Shown: positions 12,175 to 40,441 of the stretch, piece by piece
How the letters are laid out: the number at the start of each line of letters is the position of its first letter
How positions within the stretch are numbered: the first letter of the stretch is position 1
Assembly: GCF_029227915.1 (NCBI RefSeq)
Contig: NC_079878.1
Location: 25,507,501 to 25,571,500, forward strand
Length of the DNA: 64,000 bases
Direction of reading: 5' to 3'
From: Hydractinia symbiolongicarpus
Lineage: Eukaryota > Cnidaria > Hydrozoa > Anthoathecata > Hydractiniidae
Program-made: the position numbers and the translations under genes
Notes under the pieces: generated by a model
Seen by the model: only the letters and a program-made list of their open reading frames with translations
The model's database searches: none
What the model was told of the DNA's origin: nothing

Positions 12175-13436
12175 CCGTATTTTCTGGTATATAACCTGCA
12201 CATCGTATAACCCGCTCAGCTTTTTTAGGGAGTTACAAACCCGATCCTATCAGATAGCCCACATAAAATTTCAAACAGTGAGTTTACTTACCTGCATAGT
12301 GTTAAGAAAAAAAATTCAGTGTATTTTTACTTACTTGAATCATTTTATAAACATGTGCGTGTGGTTGCTATTCCGTTTGTTTTTTAGTTTTGTGTCATTT
12401 TTTCATGCCAGAGACAAGTGGGGGCTGTTTAAACTCGTGAACCCCAAACACGAAAACTGAGTATCTGAACTAGTGACTCTCTCAGTCTTAACTTTTTTAT
12501 CTCTTATTGCTGAAATAATAATAAACAACATAATAATTATCACGGATGGTCTGTAACAGCGATGTACGGAACATTCTTTTCTAATGTTTATATAATTTTT
12601 TTATCCATTTATATATCAGCAATCACAGTGTGCATAATAAAATAAATTGCAGCAATGGCGAGGAGATGAGATCTTATTAATTGTATTTTTAATTTATTTT
12701 TTATATTTTCAATGGTCACCTGTTGCTTGAAGGTAGTAAAGATAAAAAAATTATCATTTAGTATATATTTAATTTTACAATTTTCAATATTTTTAACAGA
12801 AATTAGTAATGAAGTCCTGGGAACTAGATTGTACATGTCAATAACACCTAAAAATGATACTTGCAATACTGGTCCTCTACCAGAAGCAAATCATTTCAGT
12901 GTGCTCAATGTGATTGCAAAAATATAAATAGATTGGAATTACATTCAACATGAAAGAAAAAATAATCTCCAGAATTGTGTTTTAGAGAGAGCCTGTAATA
13001 GGGGGATTTGCAAGCAATAGAAACATAAAACCATTTCACTGTGTGAAAAAAAATTAAATCACGTAGGTGAACAAGGTCACTACTTATAGAATTGCGCATG
13101 CAGTTTTATTAAATTTTTGTTTTCCCTACTTTCTTCCCAGACCACCACATATACTGTCCGAGTTGTGCAATGTCTATATTGTTTCATTCTGCGCAATTTT
13201 ATAAGGTTGTTAGTACTACAAATAAACAGAAAACAATGCCAGAAAGCTTCTGTTGAAAAAAAGAAGCCTCGACTTGCTGGTGAAATGTATAAACTTTAAA
13301 TTTCGCAATAAATGACTGAAAAATAAAGCTTATAACCCACCCCACATTATAACCCGCCCCACATTATAACCTACACCAACAGTGGAAGTTGTAAAAATCA
13401 ACACACAACCCACGGATTATATACCGGAAAATATGG
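12175..13436. mobile_element. TA-flanked TIR element, 1.26 kb, non-autonomous
   Basis: The left end CCGTATTTTCTGGTATATAA and the right end (reverse complement CCATATTTTCCGGTATATAA) form ~20-bp imperfect TIRs, each flanked by TA (12173-12174, 13437-13438). This fits a Tc1/mariner-type target. Near the right end the motif CCCACATTATAACC is tandemly repeated. No transposase was recognised inside. Confidence 0.7.
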
Positions 13437-14575
13437 TAGTAAAAAATATTCTGTTACGAACTTGCAGGGATAATAATCAGATAATGACATAGAGAAACCA
13501 GGTTGCAACTTAAGTGTTTGCAATAGCATCACTTTGATTTCGTAACAAGGGTTAAAATCAAAATGCAAATATATTATTCTCAAACAGGCTCCCTTTTTAT
13601 TTTTAGTGATTTTAAAGTATATAAGAAGTGAATTTTCCGACTGGCCAACTAAAATATTTTAGGATCTATTCGAATGTTTAAAAGTCATTTGAGGGATATA
13701 AGCAAAGTATTTTGAGAACCAGCTTTATCTAAACTTGGGAAATTTTTGTCACAGCTCTTTGCCCATTGACTAATTTTTTGTTTGTGTCAGCACTTTTAGG
13801 GTATATCAAACTTAGTTTGTTAGCAACCTAGGTTTATTAACTGTTTTCAAGAATTCTTTGTGAGTGATTCTTTATAACTGTGAACATCAGTATAGTTTAA
13901 ATTAAAGCCTTGTAAACCAAGCTTTCCAGTGGTACAAAGATATTGGTTTGGTCTTACATTTAAACTATCCTGTACAAAATAGATTAAGAGTCGATACTAG
14001 ATCATATGAAAGTTAAAGCTTTGTGCTTCTGCATTTTTCCTTGGGAATTGTGCGTGTATAAACTAGACTACAGTGGCATTATAAGTCATAAAAGTTGCTA
14101 TAACATCAAATCTGCATAATATTAACACCATTATTGTGAATCTTGGTCAATTTTACACAATCTATTCACATTGTAAATTCTCAGAGATGTTCTAGAGTAA
14201 TTTCTAAGATATGATATCCTGAACTATATGCCATTCTTTTATTTTTGCCCTCCTAATTTCATAGTTTGTTGCTTGTAGGCCCACACTTTAAAAAAAAAAA
14301 TGTCAGATTGTTAAATAATCTCTCCCAGAATTGCCAATTGGTGGAGAGCATTAAAACCTCAACCCCATAAAAATGTTATAAATATAAAAGTTATTGATGG
14401 TATCTTACATGATATCTTACAACAATAAGCTGTTAACTCTCCTGATGGTTATTTTCTTTTTGTAAGCATGATTTTACTTTGCCCCAGGTCAGTAGTCAAT
14501 TATGTTTTTGTATATAGTTATACTTATATACTTAAATTCTATACAATTTTAAGCTGAAGTAAAGTTCACATACAC

Positions 14576-15211
14576 ATGGCAACTGCAACAAGTACCCACG
14601 AGTCAAAGGAAAATTTTCCCGCAACATTAGAGTTTTTTACATTAGTTGGACAAATTAAAAGAGCACAACGCACCGGCTGGACACATCACAATGTTGATAA
14701 AGTTGAAAGTGTGTCTGATCACATCTATCGTATGGCTGTTATGACTATGCTTTTGGAAGGAAAAAACCTAAACACAACGCACTGCATGAAAATGGCTGTT
14801 ATTCATGACTTAGCGGAATGTATTGTTGGTGATATTACTCCTTTTTGTGGTGTTTCTGCTGAAGAGAAATATAGGAGGGAGAAAGAAGCTATGTTTAAGC
14901 TTACAAGCCTGATAAGTAATGAGAAAGTTGGAAATGAAGTGATGAGTCTGTGGGAAGAATACACAAATCAGAACACAAAAGAAGCGAGAGCTGTAAAAGA
15001 TATTGATCGCTTCGAGATGATTCTCCAAGCATTTGAATATGAGAAGTCTGAAAACAAACCTGGAAATCTTCAAACATTCTTCAATTCAACTAAAGGAAAA
15101 TTTGGGGATCCTCAAATTCAGCGATGGGTGGAAGAGCTTGATAAACAACGGCAGGTGTTTACTGAAACTCATAAACCAGAAGCTATCATTGAGACCAATG
15201 TAAAGCAATAA
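14576..15211 (+). CDS. HDDC2: HDDC2-type 5'-deoxynucleotidase (HD domain)
   Basis: A single-exon 211-aa protein, full length for the family (human HDDC2 is about 204 aa). HD-phosphohydrolase metal ligands are visible: His49 in SDHIYRMA, His77-Asp78 in VIHDLAE and an Asp in KDIDRFEM (142-144). The N-terminal block LVGQIKRAQRTGW is characteristic of the YfbR/HDDC2 family, which removes phosphate from deoxynucleoside 5'-monophosphates. The start is the first ATG of the frame. Unlike its neighbours it has no coding intron. The PAK gene starts only 260 bp downstream on the same strand, and a poly(A) signal AATAAA lies at 15288 between them. Confidence 0.92.
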   Translation: MATATSTHESKENFPATLEFFTLVGQIKRAQRTGWTHHNVDKVESVSDHIYRMAVMTMLLEGKNLNTTHCMKMAVIHDLAECIVGDITPFCGVSAEEKYRREKEAMFKLTSLISNEKVGNEVMSLWEEYTNQNTKEARAVKDIDRFEMILQAFEYEKSENKPGNLQTFFNSTKGKFGDPQIQRWVEELDKQRQVFTETHKPEAIIETNVKQ

Positions 15212-15287
15212 ATTTAGTTTTTTGTATAATGTAACTAGTTTCAAAATAATATCTGTAAACTCAGACAAAGTAACATATAAAAATTAT

Positions 15288-15293
15288 AATAAA
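15288..15293 (+). terminator. Poly(A) signal of HDDC2
   Basis: AATAAA, 77 bp past the HDDC2 stop and upstream of the PAK leader. Confidence 0.5.
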
Positions 15294-15429
15294 AATATCG
15301 ACTTGCCAAAATTTCTTGTTGATAGTGTGTCTATATATATATATATATGTTATAAGTTTAAAATATTGGTAATGTTGAATTAACAGAAACACAATTCAAT
15401 GCCCCTTCTTTTAAATTCTTTTTAATTGA

Positions 15430-19918
<4,489 letters not shown>

Positions 19919-19934
19919 GCTAACTTGAGACTTA

Positions 19935-20215
19935 ATATATGAACGCTAATTTGAAGGAAGCTGAATATGGCAGAGATGTGTATTCTTACACGTTCGTTAT
20001 TTTGGAGAAGCTAAGTATGATGGAGGTGTACATGCGTTAATTTGATAAAACTAGTGGAGATAGCTATATTTTTACACGCTTAATTTTGAAGAAGCTAATG
20101 GAGATAATCGTATTCTTACGTATGCGTTATTCTGGAGAATGGAGGTTATGATGAAGGTGTACATACGTTAGTTCGATGAAGCTGGCGACAATTACTGTAC
20201 TCTTACATGTTGACA
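19935..20215. repeat. Degenerate tandem repeat, ~60-130 bp units
   Basis: Recurring words in the same order (GAAGCTAA, ATGGAGGT/GGAGAT, GTGTACAT, TATTCTTACA, CGTTA-TTTTGGAGAA) show an old tandem duplication just after the PAK stop codon. Confidence 0.6.
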
Positions 20216-20278
20216 ATGTAAAAAAAGCGCGAGCGTAAATATTAGGTATGAAGTTTGTCATTGGTTTATTTTCTGAGT

Positions 20279-20445
20279 ATTCGAACTTTTTTCGGAAAAA
20301 GGAAGTTAAAATCTCGTTCTCAAAAACAATATCAGTCTTGTTTTCGAGAACGAGCCACTCGATAAACTTCTGACTTAACTCGAACTTCGATTGGCTCGAA
20401 TTTTGATTCGAACCTTTTTTTCCTTATTCCTTTAAAAGTTCGAAT
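20279..20445. mobile_element. MITE with ATTCGAACTTTT inverted ends
   Basis: Ends ATTCGAACTTTT and AAAAGTTCGAAT are exact inverses. Inside, CTCGTTCTC-AAAA and TTTTC-GAGAACGAG form a second hairpin. 167 bp, non-coding. Confidence 0.65.
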
Positions 20446-21464
20446 TACCAAATGTATATAAAGATTGCACATAATTTTATAATCTTGAATTTTCGATAAA
20501 TACTAACATTTTTTTTCGTTGAAAATGCTGTTTCTGCACCTTCATAGTTGTCTATCTAAAGCTTTGGTAGTTGAACATTACTTCAAAGTAATGTCAGTGA
20601 ACTTTCTTCTTTGTTCTTATATTTTTATCTTCGCATTTTATAATGATGATATTGTATATATATAAATGAATTTTATTGTCTGCAATTTTCTTAACTTTTT
20701 TGCTCTACTTTACTAAAAAGTTAAAAGTTATCGTTTTAAAAATCATAATATAACTTATTTCACATTGTTTTATGAACCATTTATATTTTAACTTTGCCTT
20801 GCCTTGAAATTGTTCGAGTTTTTTCTTTTGACTTCTTTACATTAAAGAAGAGTTTCCGAAAATTTAAAAAACGGTCCCCTATTTATACCCTTATAATTCT
20901 TTTCGGTAAGAGCCCGACTAATCTATGACTTTACGTTTACAATTTTCTAAATAATTCACAAGTTACCACTTGAAAGCATCTTTATTTTCAGCCTTTTTTC
21001 TTACAATCGTGTTTCTTATAAAAACAACAACGTATATTGTCAGATTTGGTATGTTATCGTTGTATTTTTCCATTTTAATGTTGCATGCCTGGTAACAAGT
21101 CCTTGTTTTTTTTTGTTTTTTTTGCCACTGAGACTGTTTTTGTGTTAGTTTGCGTTTTTTTAACTTGCTTTACGTTGTTTATATTATTAGTAGATTATGA
21201 GTTTCGAACATATCGAGGGATCTTTTATTTTATCGATTACTTGTTGAATATGTGGCGAGTGTTTTTTTTTTTTTTACTTTTTAAAACAACTTTTCGAAAA
21301 CTTTAATGGAATCCACAGGTTTGAATTTTCGTGATTATGTCACACGAAGAAAGATGTACATTTTGTTACGGTCCAAATCTTTCGTAATTGTGTTCGGTTT
21401 ATCTTCACTGTAGATACTCGATTAAGCTTAGAATATCATACAAGAAATATAAACGAGTGTTACC

Positions 21465-21525
21465 ATCTCCACAACAAGCACAGCACTTGTTGTGGAGATT
21501 TCTTTAGTTATAATAACTAAAGAAA
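21465..21525. repeat. Two adjacent perfect hairpins
   Basis: Hairpin 1: ATCTCCACAACAAG / CTTGTTGTGGAGAT, 14-bp stem, 7-nt loop (21465-21499). Hairpin 2: TTCTTTAGTTAT / ATAACTAAAGAA around one base (21500-21524). The two abut with no spacer. Confidence 0.75.
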
Positions 21526-22569
21526 GTCTTCGTTGGTGCTTTTTGAAGGTGAGGTGGGCTTTCACACAAATGTTTGATAACATTTTTGTAGACCTGGAAA
21601 ATTATCTCCCAGAGAAATTTTGGTACCATTGAGGTAATTTTTTTAAAATGAGAAGTTTCTAGGAATCTTTAATCGAGTACTTACAGTATCCTAAATCATG
21701 CTTAATGATAATTGTGCTCCATCTTCTTCCAAACTTTGAGAATTATAATGTGTATATGTACAACATAGCTGATTATTTATTATATGATTGATTTTTTTAT
21801 TACAGAATGCGCAACCTCGTTCCAGTATTTTCACATTACATTTTGAAAAGTACTGGGACCAAATAATTTGTATATTTTTTGGAAATTAGAATACAACGGT
21901 GTTGTTTGGTTCAAGTGTATGAAATGTAGCTGTTTGTATTATCGGCGAAATATCTGATGACAAAAAATTATCGTCTGTACATTTATTGATGAAATTATTT
22001 TCGCAGAAAATTCGACGACCAAACTGTTTTGCCATGAAAATATTGTCAAGAATTGAGTTATTGCTATTTTACCTACATTATCCAGTTTCATGCAATTCAA
22101 GCGATGTATTTAATTTTATGTCATTCTGGACCTCCTTAGAAAAAAATGTTTTTCAGGTAGACTGTGAATTTTTTTTAGCTAAGCAAAACAGGGCAGCAAG
22201 GTCACTTGGAGAATTGTTTGCAAAAAATATGCTGAGAAACAAAATATTTCATTGTTGCATTTGTTGGGGCATTCTTTCCGCTTAGTACCGTCATAGGGGT
22301 GGAAGTGACTACACGGTCTGAAAATTATGTGTTTTTCTATTCATTGTTTATCAGTTGAAAATAGGTAAAAATATCTATCACAAAAAATAAATAGCGACCA
22401 CTAACATTCTGTGAAAAAATTACGTTCTTTTTCTAGTTATCTATATACGAATTTAGAAGCAGATGCTAACCTCGGAAAACAGGGAACAGAACAATTTTCA
22501 ATATCTACGTCATGGCATTAAAATAGAATCCTGAAAAAATATTTCGAAATATGTCTAAACATAATATCT

Positions 22570-34841
<12,272 letters not shown>

Positions 34842-34874
34842 CTAAAATAGAAATAATGTTATATAAGATCAATC

Positions 34875-35112
34875 TTCTCTATAATAATACCTTTCATACA
34901 ATAACTTTGTCTGTCTGTTCAAAATTGTAGCTTATATTTCCAGGGAAGTTATTAAATCGAAAATCACATAATTATAATCATAGCAATTACTTAATTAATC
35001 ATTACTTTATTATTTCATGCTAACAAGAGTAAGAATGTATATAAAGTATAAAGATGCAGGAAATACATACAACGGGCAAACCCTTATGGAATTTTCCACA
35101 AGCTAACAGTTA
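34875..35112 (+). mobile_element. Diverged Helitron-like element
   Basis: TCTCTATAATAATACC at the start, CTGTCTGTCTG and AAATTGTAGC inside, and GGAATTTTCCACAAGCTAACAG at the end match the short Helitron-like family. The copy is mutated and expanded by extra AT-rich sequence. Confidence 0.5.
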
Positions 35113-35559
35113 TATATAAATTACCACAAGAAAATCTGCTTTTGGAAGCAAGCCTGTAAAGCACTATGTTAAGAATTAACATTTGAAATTTGATGTAGTG
35201 TGATCTCTTTTTTTTTTAATGAAATAAGTATTTATACTTCTAAGTGATTCACAGCAATGACATTTAATGTTTTGTTAGGTATGTTTTTCCCCTAAAAAAT
35301 TCATGGCATTCTGGTGTTTACTTTGGATTTGATTGCTCAACCTGTAATCCTAGTTCGAAAGCGGAATTTTTCGAGAAGGCTGGAAAAAGTGAGACAACAA
35401 TGTCTTAGAGATTTTGAAGCCAGTTAAAGGTTGGCAAAGCACAAGGTAAGGGACAAAACAGTAAACTAGGGATTTTGATATTATAGTTTTGCTATTAGAG
35501 CACCCTTGATTTTAAGAAATTGCAGAAGGAGATTTGACTAACCCTTTGGACAATAAGAC

Positions 35560-36177
35560 GGCGCCGATAAGCAGCAAACGCCTACATATATAAGGGCGAG
35601 TTCGGGCGACTTTTCAAATTAAATTGACAGTTGTCCGCCGAAACCGCCCGCACTTTCCTGAAGACGCCCGAACTCGCCCCGGAACATTCCTGAAATGCAA
35701 CACCTTGTAACATAAACATAGCGAACGACAGTTGAAAGAACACGCTTGAAGAGAAAGGAGGTAATAAAGTTTATATCTATATTATAATGCTCGTATACGT
35801 CTGTCCGTACGCCCGTCTGTCTGTCACGCAAAATGGTAGCTAAGCTGCGCAATAGCGAGAAGCACGCAATGCGGTATAAAAAGGACGGGCGAACCCGTGG
35901 ATTTTCCACGGGCTAACAACTAGTATAAGTTATTTATCAAGTAAATCTTATCAAAAACCATAAAAAACAGTTCTTTTAAGAACTTAGCTACCATATAGTT
36001 AGTTCATTTTAATTTTTATACTTTTTAAATAATTCTTCGAGAGTCATTTATGGTGAATCTTTATTTTTTTCGGGCATTGTTCGGACTATGCGGGTTTTTT
36101 CAGGCAAATACCTGAATTTTTTTTAAAACGCCGAACTCGCCCGCACTTTTTACGGCGTATGAGGCTTATCGGCACCC
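35560..36177. mobile_element. Second copy of the GGGTGCCGATAAG MITE, disrupted
   Basis: Left end GGCGCCGATAAGCAGCAAACGCC and right end GGCTTATCGGCACCC match the element at 11456-11909 along its length. The copy is interrupted at 35776-35923 by a Helitron-like insertion that the first copy lacks. Confidence 0.85.
35776..35923 (+). mobile_element. Nested Helitron-like element (148 bp)
   Basis: Starts TCTATATTATAATG and ends with the perfect hairpin CCCGTGGATTTTCCACGGG plus CTAACAACTAG. It is inserted exactly between A (35775) and T (35924), with no target duplication, as Helitrons do. The related MITE at 11456-11909 supplies the empty site (TTTATACATAAG). It encodes nothing. Confidence 0.88.
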
Positions 36178-36499
36178 TTGTCTACAGTTTTGCATTTTGC
36201 ATCGTGTTTTGTAGCTAAGTCACTTAATACTTCTTTTTTATATTTAGTTAAGACTTTCTCAAGATGAAATTGTTAAAATCAAAGATGTTTATGGCTAGCT
36301 AGCTAATCTTGGCTTTATCACAAGATTGGGTGCTATTTTATACAATTTATAAAGAAACACGAAATGATTGCTTTGTATATATTTAATGTATATAATAAAT
36401 AAACTATTTATGCACAACTTGAGATATTTTCTACTAGCATGATAAACTAGAATGTTGAAACTTTCGACTCTGAATGTTTTATTTAATGTATGATGTCAC

Positions 36500-36880
36500 A
36501 TATTTGGCCCGAAAACCCTTAGAACCAAAAGTGACCCTTTGGACAATTTCGGACATATAAATATTACATCTACATCATCTTTAATGGCCTCAGAATCCAA
36601 AGTAATGTTTTTTATAAAGTTAAGAAACGAATTTTAAGCATACATTCAGGCTCTAAAGGCCGTTTTTCACATAATTTCTCACATTTGGCCCAAAAATAAC
36701 CCTTTCAAACAGACTAATATGTCATCTACATCATCTTTAATGGCCTTAGAATCCAAAGTAATGTTTTTTATTCAGTTAATAAACAAACTTTAAGCACACA
36801 TTGAGGCTCTAAAGGAGGTTTTTCCCATTGGTCTAACATTTGGCCCCAAAAAAACCCTTTGGACAATGTTGGACAGTAAT
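36500..36880. repeat. Tandem duplication, period ~156 bp
   Basis: The block TCTACATCATCTTTAATGGC begins at 36569 and again at 36725. The surrounding words (AATCCAAAGTAATGTTTTTTAT, AGGCTCTAAAGG, CATTTGGCCC) repeat in the same order. A third, partial unit may follow to about 37050. Confidence 0.7.
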
Positions 36881-37310
36881 AAAATTAAGTAATTTTCATT
36901 CCAGATATTTAACCTAACCTGTGGACCATAAAAAACATGTTTCCTTAACTTTATTCTAGAGATATTGTGAAAGACATTCATCTAAATGATAATTTTTAAG
37001 TTATTTTTAGACATTTTGGCCTAAATATACCAATTTCGGACAGGTGTCCAAATTTTTTTTTTTTTTAATAATATGGACAATTTATCTGAGATTATTATTC
37101 TTTTTACAGAATATAAAAATTTTATTTTGTTTTTGAGATATCCTGTTTTAACTGAGAGGGTAATTCAAATTATTTTTTCGTAACATTTTTGTCCGCTTCA
37201 AAACAGCCGTGTGCAAAATAGAAACAAAAGACTACAACTATCAAAGATATTGAGTCAGATCCACTTGGGCTATGTGGTCCTTCTTTACATGTCTATATAT
37301 AGACAGGATA

Positions 37311-37394
37311 CCTGTCTCTCTTTTCTGCTCTCGCGCTGTCCTGCTTTTTTAACCCTGCTTTTTTTAGCGCGCTATCGCTGAAAAGAGAGACAGG
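37311..37394. repeat. 15-bp inverted repeat upstream of the RecQ gene
   Basis: CCTGTCTCTCTTTTC (37311-37325) and GAAAAGAGAGACAGG (37380-37394) are exact inverses. The loop carries GC-rich CTCGCGCTGTCCTGC and AGCGCGCTATCGC. It could belong to the end of the helicase-bearing element or be a separate MITE. Confidence 0.6.
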
Positions 37395-37577
37395 ACTAAC
37401 CTACCGTAGGAATGCAACTGCTACTTTCTGATTGGCTAATTTTTGCAGGGCAGTTGCGCAACAATTTTGTTGATCCGTGGCCGTATCAACTAAACTAATA
37501 AAGAAAGCTACACCCTTTTAATTATATTATAGTGAGGCTGATGATTAAAATTATGGATTTAATTTATTTTATTGAAC

Positions 37578-39595
37578 ATGGCGACTGTTTCGGATGTTTC
37601 AAAAGTCATCTCAAACATTTTAGTTCCACTTTCTTTTTCAATTAAACCCAAACAATTAGAAGCTGTGGTAAATATTTTAAATGGAGTCAATACCTTGTGT
37701 ATTTTTCCAACGTGTTATGGTAAAAGTTTAATCTACCAACTTTTACCAAGTGTGTGTTTGGAGTTAAATATAGCACCTTCACCACTTGTTTTAGTCGTTT
37801 CTCCTCTTATTTCTTTAATCCAAGATCAAGTTTCATCTGCAAATTCGTTAAGTGCGTCAAGGATTAAAGGCTTCCAAACTAGATTGCGATGATTATGGGG
37901 ATATTATATCTGGCAATTTCAATATTTTGATTGGCACACCTGAATCTTGGCTTAATAATGCCAGGTGGAGACAGTTTCTCTCATCTAAATTTGTACTGGA
38001 CATTGCTGTTTGCCTTGTTGTGGATGAAGTACACAAAGTGTCATGGTATGGTGTTTTTATTATTGGTGCCCCAAAGCTGCAAAGAAAGCATTTTCAGAAT
38101 GTATGTTTTGTATAATAACATCCTCCATCATAATATGATGCTAGATATAACTAAATCTGACCCCATGATATTCCTCTATGCATCTTTAGTTTTTAGCGAG
38201 AGAAAAGAGAGTGTAGTTTAATGCAAAACAGCATGAACTTTACTGTACATGCAGATACAGGCTCATTTTCTGCCACTCTCTGTAAAAGATGAAAACGTTT
38301 TCCATTTTTTGAACCAAGTTTTATTTTATAGCTTTATAATGTTTATATATCCTTATCTTAGGGGTGCCTCACCAATGAGCAATGAGGACAAGCCATTCAG
38401 AGAAGCATTTGGTAGAATCAGTGAAATGCGGTCTATCTGTCGTCAAGATTTACCTATTCTTGCCCTCAGTGCCACTGTGGATGTTGATTTGACCCAGCTT
38501 GTTATCGGAAGTTGCGGATTATCAAAAAAACTGAGAGTAATATCAGTATGTAGTGACAGACAAAATATACGATTGTGTGTTTTGAATATTTCCAGTAGGG
38601 AAAATGTCCAATGTCTGAAGTGGATTGTTGACACTTTTTTATCAGAGGTTTCTGATACACATAAAGTAATAATTTACTGTCGATCAGTGACTTTGTGTGG
38701 TTTTGTTTACTACCACGTTCGTAAGATGATTGAACGAGAAACTTTGGGAAATGGTATGAAATCTACCGACTTAATTGCCTTATTTCACTCTGGAACATTG
38801 GAAGCCCAAAAATCGAATGTTTTATCAGCCCTGACATCAGACACAGGTACTATTCGGTTGGTAGTTGCAACAAGTTCACTTGGTTGTGGTGTTAACATGA
38901 AGAACGTTAAATTTGTTGTTCATTATGGTCCAGCATATGACACCGCTGATTATTGCCAACAGGTTGGCCGAGCAGGACGGAACATTGAAGGACTTTGCCA
39001 TGCAATACTATATGTCTTTCCACAGGGCAGAGGAAATGTAAATAATTCTATGGTATCCTACATTCAGAGCCATGAAAAGAGTTGCTTGAGGACATCACTG
39101 TACACTCCATTCAATGAAGACGGAAACAGTGTAATGCCTTTGTCACCTGGCCATAACTGTTGTTCATTTTGTGCAAGGAAATGTGAGTGTGATGAATGTC
39201 CGTTGTTTCCCTTTGAAATTGTAACAGAAGAAAAAGAATCCAAAGTATTTGGTAAAAAGATTATACGTGAAGTTTCAGAAGATGATAAACAACTTGTCAA
39301 AGATATGCTAGTTGAGTACCATGAAACTATATGTTCCAAACCAATGTTACTAGTGCCTGGAGAAGTGATGACTGGGTTATCAAAGAGTTGTGTAAATGAA
39401 ATTGTTTTGCATTTACCATACATAAATTCAATGGAATATATACAAAATAATCTCAATCTGGGTACAGATACTTCCAAGGAACTTATGCTAATACTCAATG
39501 TGTTTTACCTGGATTATTGTATTACCTGGTACCCAACACTCTCCGGATCATTGGATTCTATCATATTTTTCCAGCCTTTAACGTCTTGGTCATGA
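37578..39595 (+). CDS. RecQ-like helicase of a mobile element (frameshifted)
   Basis: Two exons: 37578-38045 and 38362-39595. The donor ATG|GTATGG and acceptor TTATCTTAG restore VSW|GASPMS in phase. Helicase motifs: I FPTCYGKSLIYQ (Cys where Gly is usual), Ia VVSPLISLIQDQ, II VVDEVHK, III LALSATV, IV VIIYCRS, V VVATSSLGCGVN, VI QQVGRAGRN, then a Cys-rich zinc-binding segment (CCSFCARKCECDEC). A +1 frameshift near 37850 separates motif Ia from LKASKLDCDD, so the copy is probably inactive. The final ~25 codons (39526-39595) read antisense through the convergent zinc-finger gene, so the native C-terminus may be missing. The divergent motifs and the neighbour fit a transposon-borne helicase rather than a cellular RecQ repair protein. 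Confidence 0.8.
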
Positions 39596-40441
39596 TTACA
39601 GGCTAATTTCTTGTTTTTGTTCAATGCAGTTTGATAACTATTGGTTACACCAAGGGCATTGAACCATTTAAACGCCCGCTTCTTAGCACCAGCGGCAATG
39701 AACAGCTGGTCATTGCGATGCGAGACTATACAGGCTCTGCTTTTATGATATCTTGCTTTGAACAGGATTCCGAAACACGCCACTTGTTGTCCAATATATA
39801 CCCTGTAAAATATTAAGCGTATAGAACATATTCGTAACATTTTGTTGCTCTCCGTATCTCTTGGACAGTCATCGATCTTACCCTTTCTCTCCAGCTACTG
39901 CACCTCTTATGGCAGCCGACAGGATTGGGCAAAGTTCTTCCATCCTCTCTAAGAATTTCGCGTCATTAAAATTGACTAAAGCATCGACAGAGACGTCTGT
40001 CATTAAATTGTCACGCTCAACTCTTGCCATTTCCTGTTTGCACTCGTTTTCAACTACGATATTTAAGGAATCTAGTTCTGAAGCATTCTATGAAAAAAAC
40101 TAGTGTATATAGTATCAACGATACAAAGAAAAGAATAACACAAAAAAATCGCTCATGAATTACCTGATCGTCAGCAATTTTACATTTTCGTTTAAATCTA
40201 CAGTTTTTCCACCTCAATCTGAGTTCTTCTGCTTTCTCCAGTACTCCTATTCCTCTATAGCACTTGTCACACACCGATCCATTTACACACTTTTTTTTCC
40301 TGTCGTCATTATTAACACTATCAATATCACGATTAAGGAGTTGGAAGCCAATTTTGTGCAGCCTCTGCAACTCCATAGGCCACAAGAGATGTCTACTTTC
40401 CTTACAGTTTTTATATTCTTTCAAACAAAGACGACATGAAG

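Larger units (their letters stand above)
8637..14575. other. Gene-free interval
   Basis: No exon with both splice sites and family similarity was found. The interval holds an inverted repeat at 9313-9382, a C/AC microsatellite at 11085-11120, a TIR MITE at 11456-11909 and a TA-flanked element at 12175-13436. The remainder is AT-rich and unremarkable. Confidence 0.6.
19919..22569. other. Gene-free interval between PAK and EPRS
   Basis: Convergent 3' ends flank this stretch. It holds a degenerate tandem repeat (19935-20215), a MITE (20279-20445) and a double hairpin (21465-21525). No exon was recognised. Confidence 0.6.
34842..37577. other. Interval upstream of EPRS; first coding exon not located
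   Basis: Should contain the EPRS promoter and a phase-1 first exon, but no convincing ATG exon is visible. It holds a diverged Helitron-like copy, the MITE 35560-36177 with its nested insertion, a ~156-bp tandem duplication and a hairpin next to the RecQ gene. Confidence 0.55.

Noticed and set aside
34886-34892. ATGAAAG as EPRS exon 1
   Set aside because: Phase fits, but the intron would be about 50 nt and the site lies in Helitron-like sequence; kept only as a possibility.
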